Of a stretch of DNA of 59,086 bases, positions 7,487-22,348 are shown one piece after another. Position numbers and translations under genes: made by a program. The first letter of the stretch is position 1, and every line of letters begins with the position of its first letter. This DNA comes from an uncultured Eubacteriales bacterium (GTDB lineage: Bacteria; Bacillota; Clostridia; Oscillospirales; Oscillospiraceae). The DNA is taken from positions 1-59,086 of the forward strand of contig UQYT01000013.1 in assembly GCA_900545405.1 (NCBI GenBank), in the 5' to 3' direction. The notes under the pieces were generated by a model. It was not told the origin of the DNA. It saw only the letters and a list, made by a program, of their open reading frames with translations, and searched no databases.

Positions 7487-8362
7487 TCATACCTCGAAAA
7501 AGCTCTTTATCGTCTTTAATGCGCCGCCTTCCGCGCGGCAGAGGGCCAGAAATTCGCCGCTCTCGGCGTAGACCCGGCACTCTCCGGCAAAGTCCGCGTC
7601 GAACCTCACGTCCATGCCGTTGCGCAGGGCCTTTTCCGCCCGCGCGTCCTTCAGGAGCACCACCGGGCGGCCCGCAAAGAGCGCGTCCACCGGCAGCAGG
7701 CAGTTTTCCGCGCCGCGGCGCTCTATCTCCTCTATCGTCAGGGCGTCGCGCACGTCAAAGCCGCCCGCGCGCGTCCGGCGCAGGCCCGACATGCAGGCCC
7801 CGCAGCCCAGCGCGCGGCCTATGTCGTCGCAGAGCGTGCGTATGTAGGTGCCCTTGGAGCACTCCACCTCGAGCACGAAGTCCCCGCCGCGCTCGCCCGT
7901 GCACTCCAGGCGGTATATCGTCACCGGGCGCGGCTTTCGCTCCACCTCGCCGCCCGCGCGGGCGATCTCGTAGAGCTTCTTGCCATTGTATTTCAGGGCC
8001 GAATACATGGGCGGGAGCTGCTCTATATCCCCGCGGAAGGCCCCGAGCGCGGTCTCGAGCTCCGATAGCGTCGGGCGCTCCGGCGAGGTCGCGAGCACGG
8101 CGCCCGTGGTGTCCAGCGTGTCCGTCACGACACCGGGGCGCAGCAGCGCGGTGTAGGCCTTGTCGTGCCCCTCCGCGAACTCCACGGCCCGCGTCGCGCG
8201 GCCCAGGAACACCACCAGCAGCCCCGTCGCCATCGGGTCCAGCGTGCCGGAGTGGCCTATGCGCCGCTGCCCCGTCATGCGCCGGAGCCTCCCGACCACG
8301 TCGTGGCTCGTCCAGCCCGCGGGCTTGTCCACGAGCAGTATGCCGCTCATTCCTCCGGCCAT
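7487..8362 (-). CDS. truB: tRNA pseudouridine-55 synthase TruB
   Basis: Makes pseudouridine at position 55 in the T-loop of tRNAs. The classical N-terminus GILLVDKPAGWTSHDVV and the catalytic motif RIGHSGTLDPMATGLL (catalytic Asp is residue 42 counting from 8362) are present, as are PPMYSALKYNGKKLYE and the KGTYIRTLCDDIG segment. A C-terminal PUA-like part follows. The start is uncertain: ATG at 8362 has no clear ribosome site, while ATG at 8350 has GGAGG only 1 nt away. Both overlap the end of nrnA, so translation is probably coupled. Confidence 0.96.
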   Translation of the reverse strand: MAGGMSGILLVDKPAGWTSHDVVGRLRRMTGQRRIGHSGTLDPMATGLLVVFLGRATRAVEFAEGHDKAYTALLRPGVVTDTLDTTGAVLATSPERPTLSELETALGAFRGDIEQLPPMYSALKYNGKKLYEIARAGGEVERKPRPVTIYRLECTGERGGDFVLEVECSKGTYIRTLCDDIGRALGCGACMSGLRRTRAGGFDVRDALTIEEIERRGAENCLLPVDALFAGRPVVLLKDARAEKALRNGMDVRFDADFAGECRVYAESGEFLALCRAEGGALKTIKSFFEV

Positions 8363-9294
8363 TTTTCGTCTATCGCGCGCAGCATCAGCCGCAGCGCCTC
8401 CTCAGGCCCGGCCTGGAGCGTGCAGCCCGCCGCCATGGCGTGGCCGCCGCCGCCGTACACCGCGCAGATCTCCGAGACGTTCACGCCCGGCCTGGAGCGG
8501 AGCGAGATCTTGCTCTCCCCCGGCTTCGTCTCGCGGATGGTCATGCTCAAGAGCGAGCCCTCCGCCTTGCCCGCGAGGCCGGCGAGGTCCTCGCAGTCGT
8601 TCTCCACCGCGCCGCAGTCGGCCAGCATCTGCAGCGTGACCGTGACGACGGAGATCTTGCCGCCGCGGAAAAACTGCATGCCGCTGAGCATCCGGCCCTC
8701 GAGGGCCATCCTCGCGCGGCTCTGGGTGCGGAAAAAGCGGATGTTCAGCGCGGAGTTGTCCGCGCCGAGGTCGATGAGCTCCGCCGCCGCCCTGAGCGTG
8801 GCGGCATTGGTGTTCGAGTACTGGAAGCAGCCGGTGTCCGTGCTGACGGCGATGTAGAGCAGCGCCGCCTCCTCGCGGCTGACGGAGCCGCACAGGGCCT
8901 TTATCACCTCCAGCACCAGCTCGCCGCAGGAGGACTTCTCCGCCGCGAGGCAGGTGTTCTCCGCGAAGTGGGAGTTGGAGGGGTGGTGGTCCAGAGCAAG
9001 GTTCACCGGCGCGGGCGTTCCCTCGGGAAACAGGCCCTCGCCGGCGACGTCGACCGTCACGACGCATGACGGCCGGAACCCCTCCGGCGCGAAATAGGGC
9101 GCGATGAAGGGGCGGTAGTTTTCGGTTATCTCGGGATTTTCGATGCAGTACGCGGTCTTGCCCGCGCGGCGGAGGGCCGAGCAGAGGGCGGCGCCGGAGC
9201 CCAGCGTGTCCCCGTCCGGGCGGCGGTGGCTGATGAGCAGATAGCCGTCGTGTCCGGCCAGGTAGGCCGCGCATTCATTCGCCCTCAGGTCCAT
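8347..9294 (-). CDS. nrnA: DHH-family phosphoesterase NrnA (oligoribonuclease / pAp phosphatase)
   Basis: A 315-residue DHH/DHHA1 phosphoesterase. Metal-binding motifs: LISHRRPDGDTLGS near residue 22, VTVDVAGE, and the DHH signature LALDHHPSNSHF. The C-terminal DHHA1 part has SLRSRPGVNVSEICAVYGGGGHAMAAG. NrnA proteins degrade 2-5 nt RNAs and remove the 3' phosphate from pAp. The gene overlaps rbfA by 20 bp and truB by up to 16 bp, the usual Firmicutes order. Confidence 0.95.
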   Translation of the reverse strand: MDLRANECAAYLAGHDGYLLISHRRPDGDTLGSGAALCSALRRAGKTAYCIENPEITENYRPFIAPYFAPEGFRPSCVVTVDVAGEGLFPEGTPAPVNLALDHHPSNSHFAENTCLAAEKSSCGELVLEVIKALCGSVSREEAALLYIAVSTDTGCFQYSNTNAATLRAAAELIDLGADNSALNIRFFRTQSRARMALEGRMLSGMQFFRGGKISVVTVTLQMLADCGAVENDCEDLAGLAGKAEGSLLSMTIRETKPGESKISLRSRPGVNVSEICAVYGGGGHAMAAGCTLQAGPEEALRLMLRAIDEKWPEE

Positions 9295-9652
9295 CGCTGT
9301 CCTCCCTGCCCGTGTCCAGCTCCTCTATGAGCTTGCTGATGTGGGCGCCGTACTCTATGGAGTGGTCGAGCTCGAAGACGAGCTCCGGCGTGTAGCGCAG
9401 CGAGAGCGCCGCGCCCAGCTCGCGCCGCAGCCAGGGGCCGCAGCTCTTGAGCCCGCGCCTGAACTCGCGCTCGTCCAGCTCGCCGAGGACGGAGAGCCAG
9501 ACCTTGGCGTACCTGAGGTCGCCCGTGGTCTCCACCCTCGTGACGCTTATCATCCCCTGCTGCACCCGCGGGTCCTTGACCTGGCGCAGCAGGCTCGACA
9601 GGACGCGCTGTATGTCGTCGTTCGTCCTGCCTATGCGGTTAGATGTTGACAT
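9275..9652 (-). CDS. rbfA: Ribosome-binding factor A
   Basis: A 125-residue RbfA with the KH-like fold. Visible: NRIGRTNDDIQRVLSSLLRQVKDPRVQQGMISVTRVETTGDLRYAKVWLSV in outline, and the C-terminal LRYTPELVFELDHSIEYGAHISKLI motif typical of the family. It acts in late maturation of the 30S subunit and 16S rRNA 5' end. It starts 1 bp after the infB stop and runs 20 bp into nrnA, so it is translated from the same operon. Confidence 0.96.
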   Translation of the reverse strand: MSTSNRIGRTNDDIQRVLSSLLRQVKDPRVQQGMISVTRVETTGDLRYAKVWLSVLGELDEREFRRGLKSCGPWLRRELGAALSLRYTPELVFELDHSIEYGAHISKLIEELDTGREDSDGPEGE

Positions 9653-9653
9653 A

Positions 9654-12008
9654 TTAACCCTCTATCTGTTTCATGACGTAGGCTTCGATGATGTCGCCCT
9701 CGCGCTCGTCGTTGAACTTTTCTATCTGGATACCGCACTCGTAGCCGGCGGCGACTTCCTTTACGTCGTCCTTGAAGCGGCGCAGGGAGGCCATCTCGCC
9801 CTCGAAAATGACTATGCCGTCGCGCACGACGCGGACGGAGCAGCCGCGCTGGACCTTGCCGTCGAGCACGTAGCAGCCGCAGACGGTGCCGACCTTGCTG
9901 ACCTTGTAGAGCTGGCGGATCTCGACGTGGGCGATGACCTGCTCTTCGAACTTCGGGGCCAGCATGCCCTTCATGGCGGCCTCGATCTCGTTTATGCAGT
10001 CGTAGATGACGCGGTACATGCGCATCTCGACGTTCGCCCTCGCGGCGTAGTCGCGCGCGGCGTTGTCAGGGCGCACGTTGAAGCCGACGATGATGGCGCC
10101 GGAGGTGGCGGCCAGCATGACGTCCGACTCCGAGATCGCGCCGACGCCGGAGTGGATGACGCGCACGCGGACCTCGTCGTTGGAGAGCTTCTCCAGCGAG
10201 GTCTTGACGGCCTCGGCGCTGCCCTGGACGTCCGCCTTGACGATGATGTTGAAGTCCTTTATCTCGCCCTGCTGGATGCGCGCGAACAGGTCGTCGAGCG
10301 TGACCTTCTTGGCGACGCCGAGGGTCTTGTCCTTGGCCTGCTGCTTGCGCTCCTCGACCAGCTCGCGGGCCATGCGCTCGTCGGCGACGGCGTTGAAGGT
10401 GTCGCCCGCGCCGGGGACCTCGTTCATGCCGGCGATCTCCACGGGGGTGGAGGGCCCGGCCTCGGTGACGCGCTGGCCCTTGTCGTTCACCATGGTGCGC
10501 ACGCGGCCCACGGCCGTGCCCGCGATGATGATGTCGCCCTGGTGCAGCGTGCCGTTCTGGACGAGGACGGTCATGATCGGGCCGCGGCCCTTGTCGAGCC
10601 TCGCCTCGATGACCGCGCCCTTGGCCGCGCGGTTCGGGTTCGCCTTGAGCTCGAGCACCTCGGCCAGGACGACCAGGTTCTCCAGCAGGTTGTCTATGCC
10701 CTCGCCGGTCTTGGCGGAGATCGGGCAGACGATGGTGTCGCCGCCCCACTCCTCGCTGACGAGGTCGTACTCCGTGAGCTGCTGCTTTACGCGCTCCGGG
10801 TTCGCGCCGGGCATATCCATCTTGTTTATGGCCACGACGATGGGGATGTTCGCGGCCTTGGCGTGGTTGATGGACTCTATGGTCTGCGGCATGATGCCGT
10901 CGTTGGCCGCTACGACGAGGATGGCGATGTCCGTGACGGAGGCGCCGCGGGCGCGCATGGAGGTGAAGGCCTCGTGGCCCGGGGTGTCCAGGAAGGTTAT
11001 CGGGCTGCCCTTGACGTTAACGGTGTAGGCGCCGATGTGCTGGGTGATGCCGCCGGCCTCACCCGCCGCGACGTGCGCGTTGCGGATATAGTCCAGCAGG
11101 CTGGTCTTGCCGTGGTCGACGTGGCCCATGACGACGACGACCGGCGCGCGGGGGACGAGGTCCTCCGGCTTATCCTCGCTGTCGTCTATGAGCTTCTCCT
11201 CGACGGTGACGACGACCTCGTGCTCGACCTTGCAGCCGAGCTCCATGGCGACGAGGGCCGCGGTGTCGTAGTCTATTATGTCCGAGAGCGAGGCCATTAC
11301 GCCGTTCTTGATGAGGGCGCGGACGACCTCGGCGCCCGTCTTTTTCATTCTGGAGGCCAGCTCGCCCACGCCGATGGTGTCGGGGATCTGGACCTTGAGC
11401 TGGGCCTTCTTGGCTATCTCGAACTGGAGCTTCTGCATGCGCTCGCGCTCCTCGGCGCGGCGCTTGGCGCTGGCGGCGGCCTGCTGCTGGCGCTGCTTCT
11501 GCTTGTTCTGGAACTTCTCCTTGCCGCGCTTGACGTTGTCGCCCGCGTGCGCGCCGGCGAGGCGGTCGAAGCGCTCGTCATACTTGCCGAGGTTCACATT
11601 GCCGCCGCCGCGCGTGTCTATGACGCGCTTCTCGGGCACCTGGCGCGGGACGTGGGGCTTTGCCTCCTTGGCCGGCGCGCTCTGCTTGGCGCTCTGCTGC
11701 GGCTGGGCGCTCTGCTGGGCCTGCGGCTGCTGGGGCTTTGCCTGGCTCTGGGCCTGGGGCTGCGGCTGCGGCTCCGGCTTCTTCGCCGCCGGCTTCGCCT
11801 CCGGGACCTTGAAGAGGTCCTCCATCGTCGCGCACTGGTTGTGCTGCGTCAGATACTCGAAAACAAGGGAGAGCTCCGAATCCTCCAGCACCTGCATATG
11901 GTTCTTGGGCGCGGTGGCGTATTTGGTGAGGATCTCCGCTATGGCCTTTGAGGTCATGCCGAAGTCCTTTGCCAGCTCATGCACCCTGTACTTATCAAAA
12001 CTACTCAT
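9654..12008 (-). CDS. infB: Translation initiation factor IF-2
   Basis: A 784-residue GTPase that places initiator tRNA on the 30S subunit. An IF2 N-terminal domain (KYRVHELAKDFGM) is followed by a long A/Q/P/K-rich linker (about 70-150), a second IF2-N domain, then the G domain with GHVDHGKTSLLDYI (G1), GGITQHIGAY, DTPGHEAF (G3) and NKMD (G4), and the C-terminal beta-barrels. The ATG at 12008 follows GGGGAGGG at good spacing; the frame remains open further up inside ylxQ. It overlaps ylxQ by 8 bp. Confidence 0.98.
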   Translation of the reverse strand: MSSFDKYRVHELAKDFGMTSKAIAEILTKYATAPKNHMQVLEDSELSLVFEYLTQHNQCATMEDLFKVPEAKPAAKKPEPQPQPQAQSQAKPQQPQAQQSAQPQQSAKQSAPAKEAKPHVPRQVPEKRVIDTRGGGNVNLGKYDERFDRLAGAHAGDNVKRGKEKFQNKQKQRQQQAAASAKRRAEERERMQKLQFEIAKKAQLKVQIPDTIGVGELASRMKKTGAEVVRALIKNGVMASLSDIIDYDTAALVAMELGCKVEHEVVVTVEEKLIDDSEDKPEDLVPRAPVVVVMGHVDHGKTSLLDYIRNAHVAAGEAGGITQHIGAYTVNVKGSPITFLDTPGHEAFTSMRARGASVTDIAILVVAANDGIMPQTIESINHAKAANIPIVVAINKMDMPGANPERVKQQLTEYDLVSEEWGGDTIVCPISAKTGEGIDNLLENLVVLAEVLELKANPNRAAKGAVIEARLDKGRGPIMTVLVQNGTLHQGDIIIAGTAVGRVRTMVNDKGQRVTEAGPSTPVEIAGMNEVPGAGDTFNAVADERMARELVEERKQQAKDKTLGVAKKVTLDDLFARIQQGEIKDFNIIVKADVQGSAEAVKTSLEKLSNDEVRVRVIHSGVGAISESDVMLAATSGAIIVGFNVRPDNAARDYAARANVEMRMYRVIYDCINEIEAAMKGMLAPKFEEQVIAHVEIRQLYKVSKVGTVCGCYVLDGKVQRGCSVRVVRDGIVIFEGEMASLRRFKDDVKEVAAGYECGIQIEKFNDEREGDIIEAYVMKQIEG

Positions 12009-12387
12009 GGTGTTCCCTCCCCGGTTTCCTTTTTGGCCCTGCGGCCTTGCGTCTCGCGGCCTTGTCGGCGCGGCGCTCCATCTCCTCGGCAAGCTGCCCG
12101 TATTCGTCCGGCGCGGCCTCGGCCAGCGCCGCGAGGAATGCGGACGAGAGCCCGAAGTCCGTGCACGCCGCCATGCTGCAGCCGGTCTTGCCCAGCAGCT
12201 GCGAGAGCTGCGCCTTGTCGTACGGCAGCGGCACCAGCAGCGTCCGGTGCCCGTAGAGATAGCCCTCCGCGCGCTTTCGCGCGTTCTCGGAGGCGTCCGC
12301 CGCCAGGAGCAGCAGCCGCGCCCGCCCGGCTCTCACCGCGGCGCCCGTGGCCGTCTCGCCCAGGTCTATTTTGCCGGCCCTTCGCAT
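12001..12387 (-). CDS. ylxQ: L7Ae/L30e-family RNA-binding protein YlxQ
   Basis: Small L7Ae-like protein that probably binds kink-turn RNA; it lies between ylxR and infB as in other Firmicutes. The segment RAGKIDLGETATGAAVRAGRARLLLLAADASENARKR is the family core. The C-terminal 25 residues are basic. The only ATG is at 12387, yet the same frame upstream encodes RALNYLGL, which matches the first helix of family members. No ATG, GTG or TTG lies in that stretch, and the ATG lacks a clear ribosome site. The true start may therefore be a rare codon further up, reached by coupling to ylxR. Confidence 0.85.
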   Translation of the reverse strand: MRRAGKIDLGETATGAAVRAGRARLLLLAADASENARKRAEGYLYGHRTLLVPLPYDKAQLSQLLGKTGCSMAACTDFGLSSAFLAALAEAAPDEYGQLAEEMERRADKAARRKAAGPKRKPGREHHE

Positions 12388-12400
12388 CAGGCCGAGATAA

Positions 12401-12682
12401 TTAAGAGCTCTGTCCGTCTTGCGTCTCCTCCAGAAGGCCCGCGAGCCTCTCCATAACTTCGTCCGGTATTTTGACCTCGAGCGCCCTGTCGAGCGCGCGG
12501 GTCTTTACCGCCTTTTTGAAGCAGTCCGGGTTCGGGCACACGTAGGCGCCCCGGCCCGGCAGCTTGCCGCGCGCGTCGAAGGCGACCTCGCCCTCCGGCG
12601 AGCGCACCACGCGCAGCAGCTCCCGCTTCGGCTTCATCTCGCGGCAGCCAAGGCACTGCCGCATGGGTATTTTCTTCTGCAC
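12401..12682 (-). CDS. ylxR: YlxR/RnpM-family RNA-binding protein
   Basis: A 93-residue DUF448 protein. The fold is recognised by MRQCLGCREMKPKRELLRVVR, a beta strand with FDARGKLPGRGAYVCPNPDCFKKAVK, and an acidic C-terminus. Members bind RNA; in Bacillus the protein modulates RNase P. The start is a GTG at 12682 behind AAGGAGG. It lies 29 bp after nusA and ends 14 bp before the ylxQ ATG in the same operon. Confidence 0.93.
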   Translation of the reverse strand: MQKKIPMRQCLGCREMKPKRELLRVVRSPEGEVAFDARGKLPGRGAYVCPNPDCFKKAVKTRALDRALEVKIPDEVMERLAGLLEETQDGQSS

Positions 12683-12711
12683 GGCGCCGCGCCTCCTTCA
12701 AACCGCCGGGC

Positions 12712-13764
12712 TCAGGCCTCGGCGTCGGACTTGATGTCTATCTTGTAGCCCGTCAGCTTGGCGGCGAGGCGGGCGTTCTGGCCCTCCTTGCCTATGGCCA
12801 GCGAGAGCTGGCTCTCCGGGACCACGACGCGGCAGCTCTTGCCCTCGTCGAGCAGCGTCACGCTCAGGACCTCGGCCGGGGCCAGGGCCGCGGCGACGTA
12901 CTCCTCGGGAGACTCGCTGTACTTGACTATGTCTATCTTCTCGCCGCCGAGCTCCTCGACGATGCTGGCGACGCGGCCGCCGCGCGGGCCGACGCAGGCG
13001 CCGATGGGGTCCACCGCCGGGTCGTCGCTCCAGACGGCCATCTTCGTGCGGCTGCCCGCCTCGCGGGCGATGGACTTTATCTCCACGGTGCCGTCGAAGA
13101 TCTCGGGCACCTCGAGCTCGAAGAGGCGCTTCACCAGGCCGGGGTGCGTCCTCGAGATGAGCACCTGCGGGCCGCGGGTGGACTTGCGGACCTCCACGAC
13201 GTAGACCTTGATGCGGTCGCCCTCGTGCAGCTCCTCGCCCTTTATCCGCTCGCTGGCGGAGAGCATGGCCTCCGTGAACTCGGAGTTGGAGCTTATCTTG
13301 ATGGACACCCCGCCCGTGCGCGGCTCTATGCGGGAGACCACGCCGGTGAGTATCTCGTGCTCCTTGGACGTGAACTCGTCGTAGATGATGCTGCGCTCGG
13401 CCTCGCGGATGCCCTGGATGATGACCTGCTTTGCGGCCTGGGCGGCGATGCGGCCGAATTTCTTCGTCTCCACGGGGATGGCGATGACGTCGCCTATCTT
13501 CGCCTTCCTGGAGAACTTGTGCGCGTTCTCGAGGTCGATCTCCTCGGTGGGCTCCTCCACCTCGGCGACGACGGTCTTGTTGATGACCAGCTCTATGCGC
13601 TTTTTGTCCTCGTCGAGTATGACCTCCACGTTCTCGCCGTACTCCGGGTTGTCCTTGCGGAAGGCGGCAAGCATGGCCTGCTGGATCTTTTCGTACATGT
13701 ACTCGCGGGGAATGCCTTTTTCCTTTTCAATGTCCTCCACCGCGGCGAAGAATTCTGCGTTCAT
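12712..13764 (-). CDS. nusA: Transcription termination/antitermination factor NusA
   Basis: A 350-residue NusA of Gram-positive length, without the C-terminal acidic repeats of enterobacteria. The N-terminal RNA-polymerase-binding domain (about 1-130) is followed by an S1 domain, then two KH domains with PGACVGPRGGRVASIVEELGGEKIDIV and SLAIGKEGQNARLAAKLTGYKIDI. It controls pausing, termination and antitermination. The start follows GAAGGGG, 19 bp after the rimP stop. NusA may control the leader hairpin of its own operon at 14284-14307; that is an inference. Confidence 0.97.
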   Translation of the reverse strand: MNAEFFAAVEDIEKEKGIPREYMYEKIQQAMLAAFRKDNPEYGENVEVILDEDKKRIELVINKTVVAEVEEPTEEIDLENAHKFSRKAKIGDVIAIPVETKKFGRIAAQAAKQVIIQGIREAERSIIYDEFTSKEHEILTGVVSRIEPRTGGVSIKISSNSEFTEAMLSASERIKGEELHEGDRIKVYVVEVRKSTRGPQVLISRTHPGLVKRLFELEVPEIFDGTVEIKSIAREAGSRTKMAVWSDDPAVDPIGACVGPRGGRVASIVEELGGEKIDIVKYSESPEEYVAAALAPAEVLSVTLLDEGKSCRVVVPESQLSLAIGKEGQNARLAAKLTGYKIDIKSDAEA

Positions 13765-13783
13765 CTTTAAAGCGCCCCTTCTG

Positions 13784-14239
13784 TCATATCGTCACGCTCA
13801 GCCGCACCTGGGCGACCTGCGCTTTTTGGTAAGTCTTTTCCGCGCCGTTTATCTCTATGGTGACGGCGCCGTCCGCATAGCCGCGGAGCGTGCCCGTGTG
13901 CGCCTTTGCGCCCTCCACGGGCTGATAGTGCCGGACCTCGACCTGCGAGCCCAGGAACTTTTCAAAGTCCCGCGGCCGCTTGAGCTCCCGCTCCACGCCC
14001 GCCGACGAGACCTCGAAGATGTAGCTCGTCGGGATGGGGTCCGCCTCGTCCAGCACCGGGTCCAGCGCGCGGGACACCGCCTCGCAGTCGTCTATCGAGA
14101 CGCCGCCGGCCTTGTCTATATACACCCTCAGGTACCAGGCCCCGGCCTCCTTGACATATTCGACGTCCCAGATCTCGCAGCCCTCGGCCTCCACGACCGG
14201 CTGCGCCAGAGTCAGGACGGTATCCGTGATCTTGCTCAT
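13784..14239 (-). CDS. rimP: Ribosome maturation factor RimP
   Basis: A 151-residue RimP needed for 30S maturation. The N-terminal domain has GCEIWDVEYVKEAGAWYLRVYIDK, then SIDDCEAVSRALDPVLDEADPI and YIFEVSSAGVERELKRPRDFEKFLG, a family signature. The ATG at 14239 follows AAAGGAG; the frame is open for 22 more codons but those lie across the leader terminator. It is the first gene of the leftward nine-gene operon ending with ribF. Confidence 0.96.
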   Translation of the reverse strand: MSKITDTVLTLAQPVVEAEGCEIWDVEYVKEAGAWYLRVYIDKAGGVSIDDCEAVSRALDPVLDEADPIPTSYIFEVSSAGVERELKRPRDFEKFLGSQVEVRHYQPVEGAKAHTGTLRGYADGAVTIEINGAEKTYQKAQVAQVRLSVTI

Positions 14240-14283
14240 CGCGCGCTCCTTTGCCACATTCTGACAGTTTATTTTATTCCAAC

Positions 14284-14307
14284 AAAAAGAGTGGGCGGGA
14301 CCCACTC
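14284..14307 (-). terminator. Terminator-like hairpin in the rimP leader
   Basis: On the minus strand GAGTGGG and CCCACTC (14307-14301 and 14295-14289) pair around a 5-nt loop and are followed by five T. It starts about 20 nt after the predicted transcription start and ends 45 nt before the rimP ATG, so it could attenuate the whole rimP-nusA-infB operon. Confidence 0.65.
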
Positions 14308-14332
14308 AAACGAAAACTACATAACTAACATT

Positions 14333-14359
14333 AGTATATTACCATATACCCGCTTTCAA
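14333..14359 (-). promoter_or_regulatory. Putative promoter of the rimP-to-ribF operon
   Basis: On the minus strand TTGAAA (14354-14359) and TATACT (14333-14338) are separated by 15 bp, which is short. The predicted start is near 14326, just ahead of the leader hairpin. Alternative -10 registers exist in the AT-rich stretch. Confidence 0.5.
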
Positions 14360-14383
14360 TGCAAGCATTTTTTCTCCGCAAAA

Positions 14384-14500
14384 GGATGGCCGCGCGGAGG
14401 TATCCGCGCGGCCAAAAAAGAGGATCATCAAATTAAAAAGAAGAAACCCTTGCTTGCTGGACATATAATCGCGGATAAATGTTCCCTAAACATTCGCAGT
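14384..14500. other. Structured intergenic region between rpoC and rimP
   Basis: The 333-bp gap between rpoC and rimP holds no gene. Besides the promoter, leader hairpin and rpoC terminator it contains a perfect 10-bp GC hairpin (14388-14397/14404-14413, GGCCGCGCGG/CCGCGCGGCC) and an AATGTT-n5-AACATT inverted repeat at 14478-14494. The hairpin may be a weak second terminator for rpoC: on the minus strand a short T-run follows after CATCC. The inverted repeat could be an operator, but there is no proof. Confidence 0.45.
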
Positions 14501-14524
14501 CTTGTTACACAAATATTAAGTTTA

Positions 14525-14562
14525 TCAAAAGCGGGCCCGTAATATGCCTTCCGGGCCCGCTG
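14525..14562 (-). terminator. Intrinsic terminator of rpoB-rpoC
   Basis: AGCGGGCCCG and CGGGCCCGCT (14561-14552 and 14539-14530 on the minus strand) form a 10-bp stem with a 12-nt loop, followed by a T-run. It lies 11 bp after the rpoC stop. Confidence 0.9.
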
Positions 14563-14572
14563 CGGATAAATT

Positions 14573-18328
<3,756 letters not shown>

Positions 18329-18331
18329 GGC

Positions 18332-22090
<3,759 letters not shown>

Positions 22091-22240
22091 CAATGCACAC
22101 TCCTTGTGTTGGAATCTTGTGTACACCCGGCTGGGTTGTCAGTTGTTTGCGGCGCTCTGTTGCAATTGAGCGAAAATCTGATAGAATAAAGCCATAGCTG
22201 AAAATGGGTTAATATCCGTCCTCAGGAGACATAGCAAGTT

Positions 22241-22270
22241 ATTGTATCATCATAGTGCACTTAATGTCAA
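22241..22270 (-). promoter_or_regulatory. Sigma-A promoter of rpoB-rpoC
   Basis: On the minus strand a perfect TTGACA (22265-22270), an 18-bp spacer and TACAAT (22241-22246). The predicted start near 22234 gives a leader of about 145 nt before rpoB, with no stem-loop or T-run obvious to me. Confidence 0.85.
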
Positions 22271-22302
22271 GTGCCGTTTTGTTAAGAATTACGATTTTTG
22301 GT

Positions 22303-22330
22303 GCGGGGATGTGTTCTCCGCCTTTTTTTA
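22303..22330 (+). terminator. Terminator-like hairpin just before the glycosyltransferase gene
   Basis: GCGGGGA (22303-22309) pairs with TCTCCGC (22315-22321, one G-U pair) around a 5-nt loop, followed by seven T at 22323-22329. It ends about 19 nt before the ATG at 22349. No rightward gene lies upstream to be terminated, so it may be an attenuator. Confidence 0.6.
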
Positions 22331-22348
22331 TTGGCTGCGGAGGTGCAA

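Noticed and set aside
22091..22234. A riboswitch or ribosomal-protein leader in front of rpoB
   Set aside because: I could not find a convincing terminator, aptamer core or L10-type fold by eye in the 145-nt leader.
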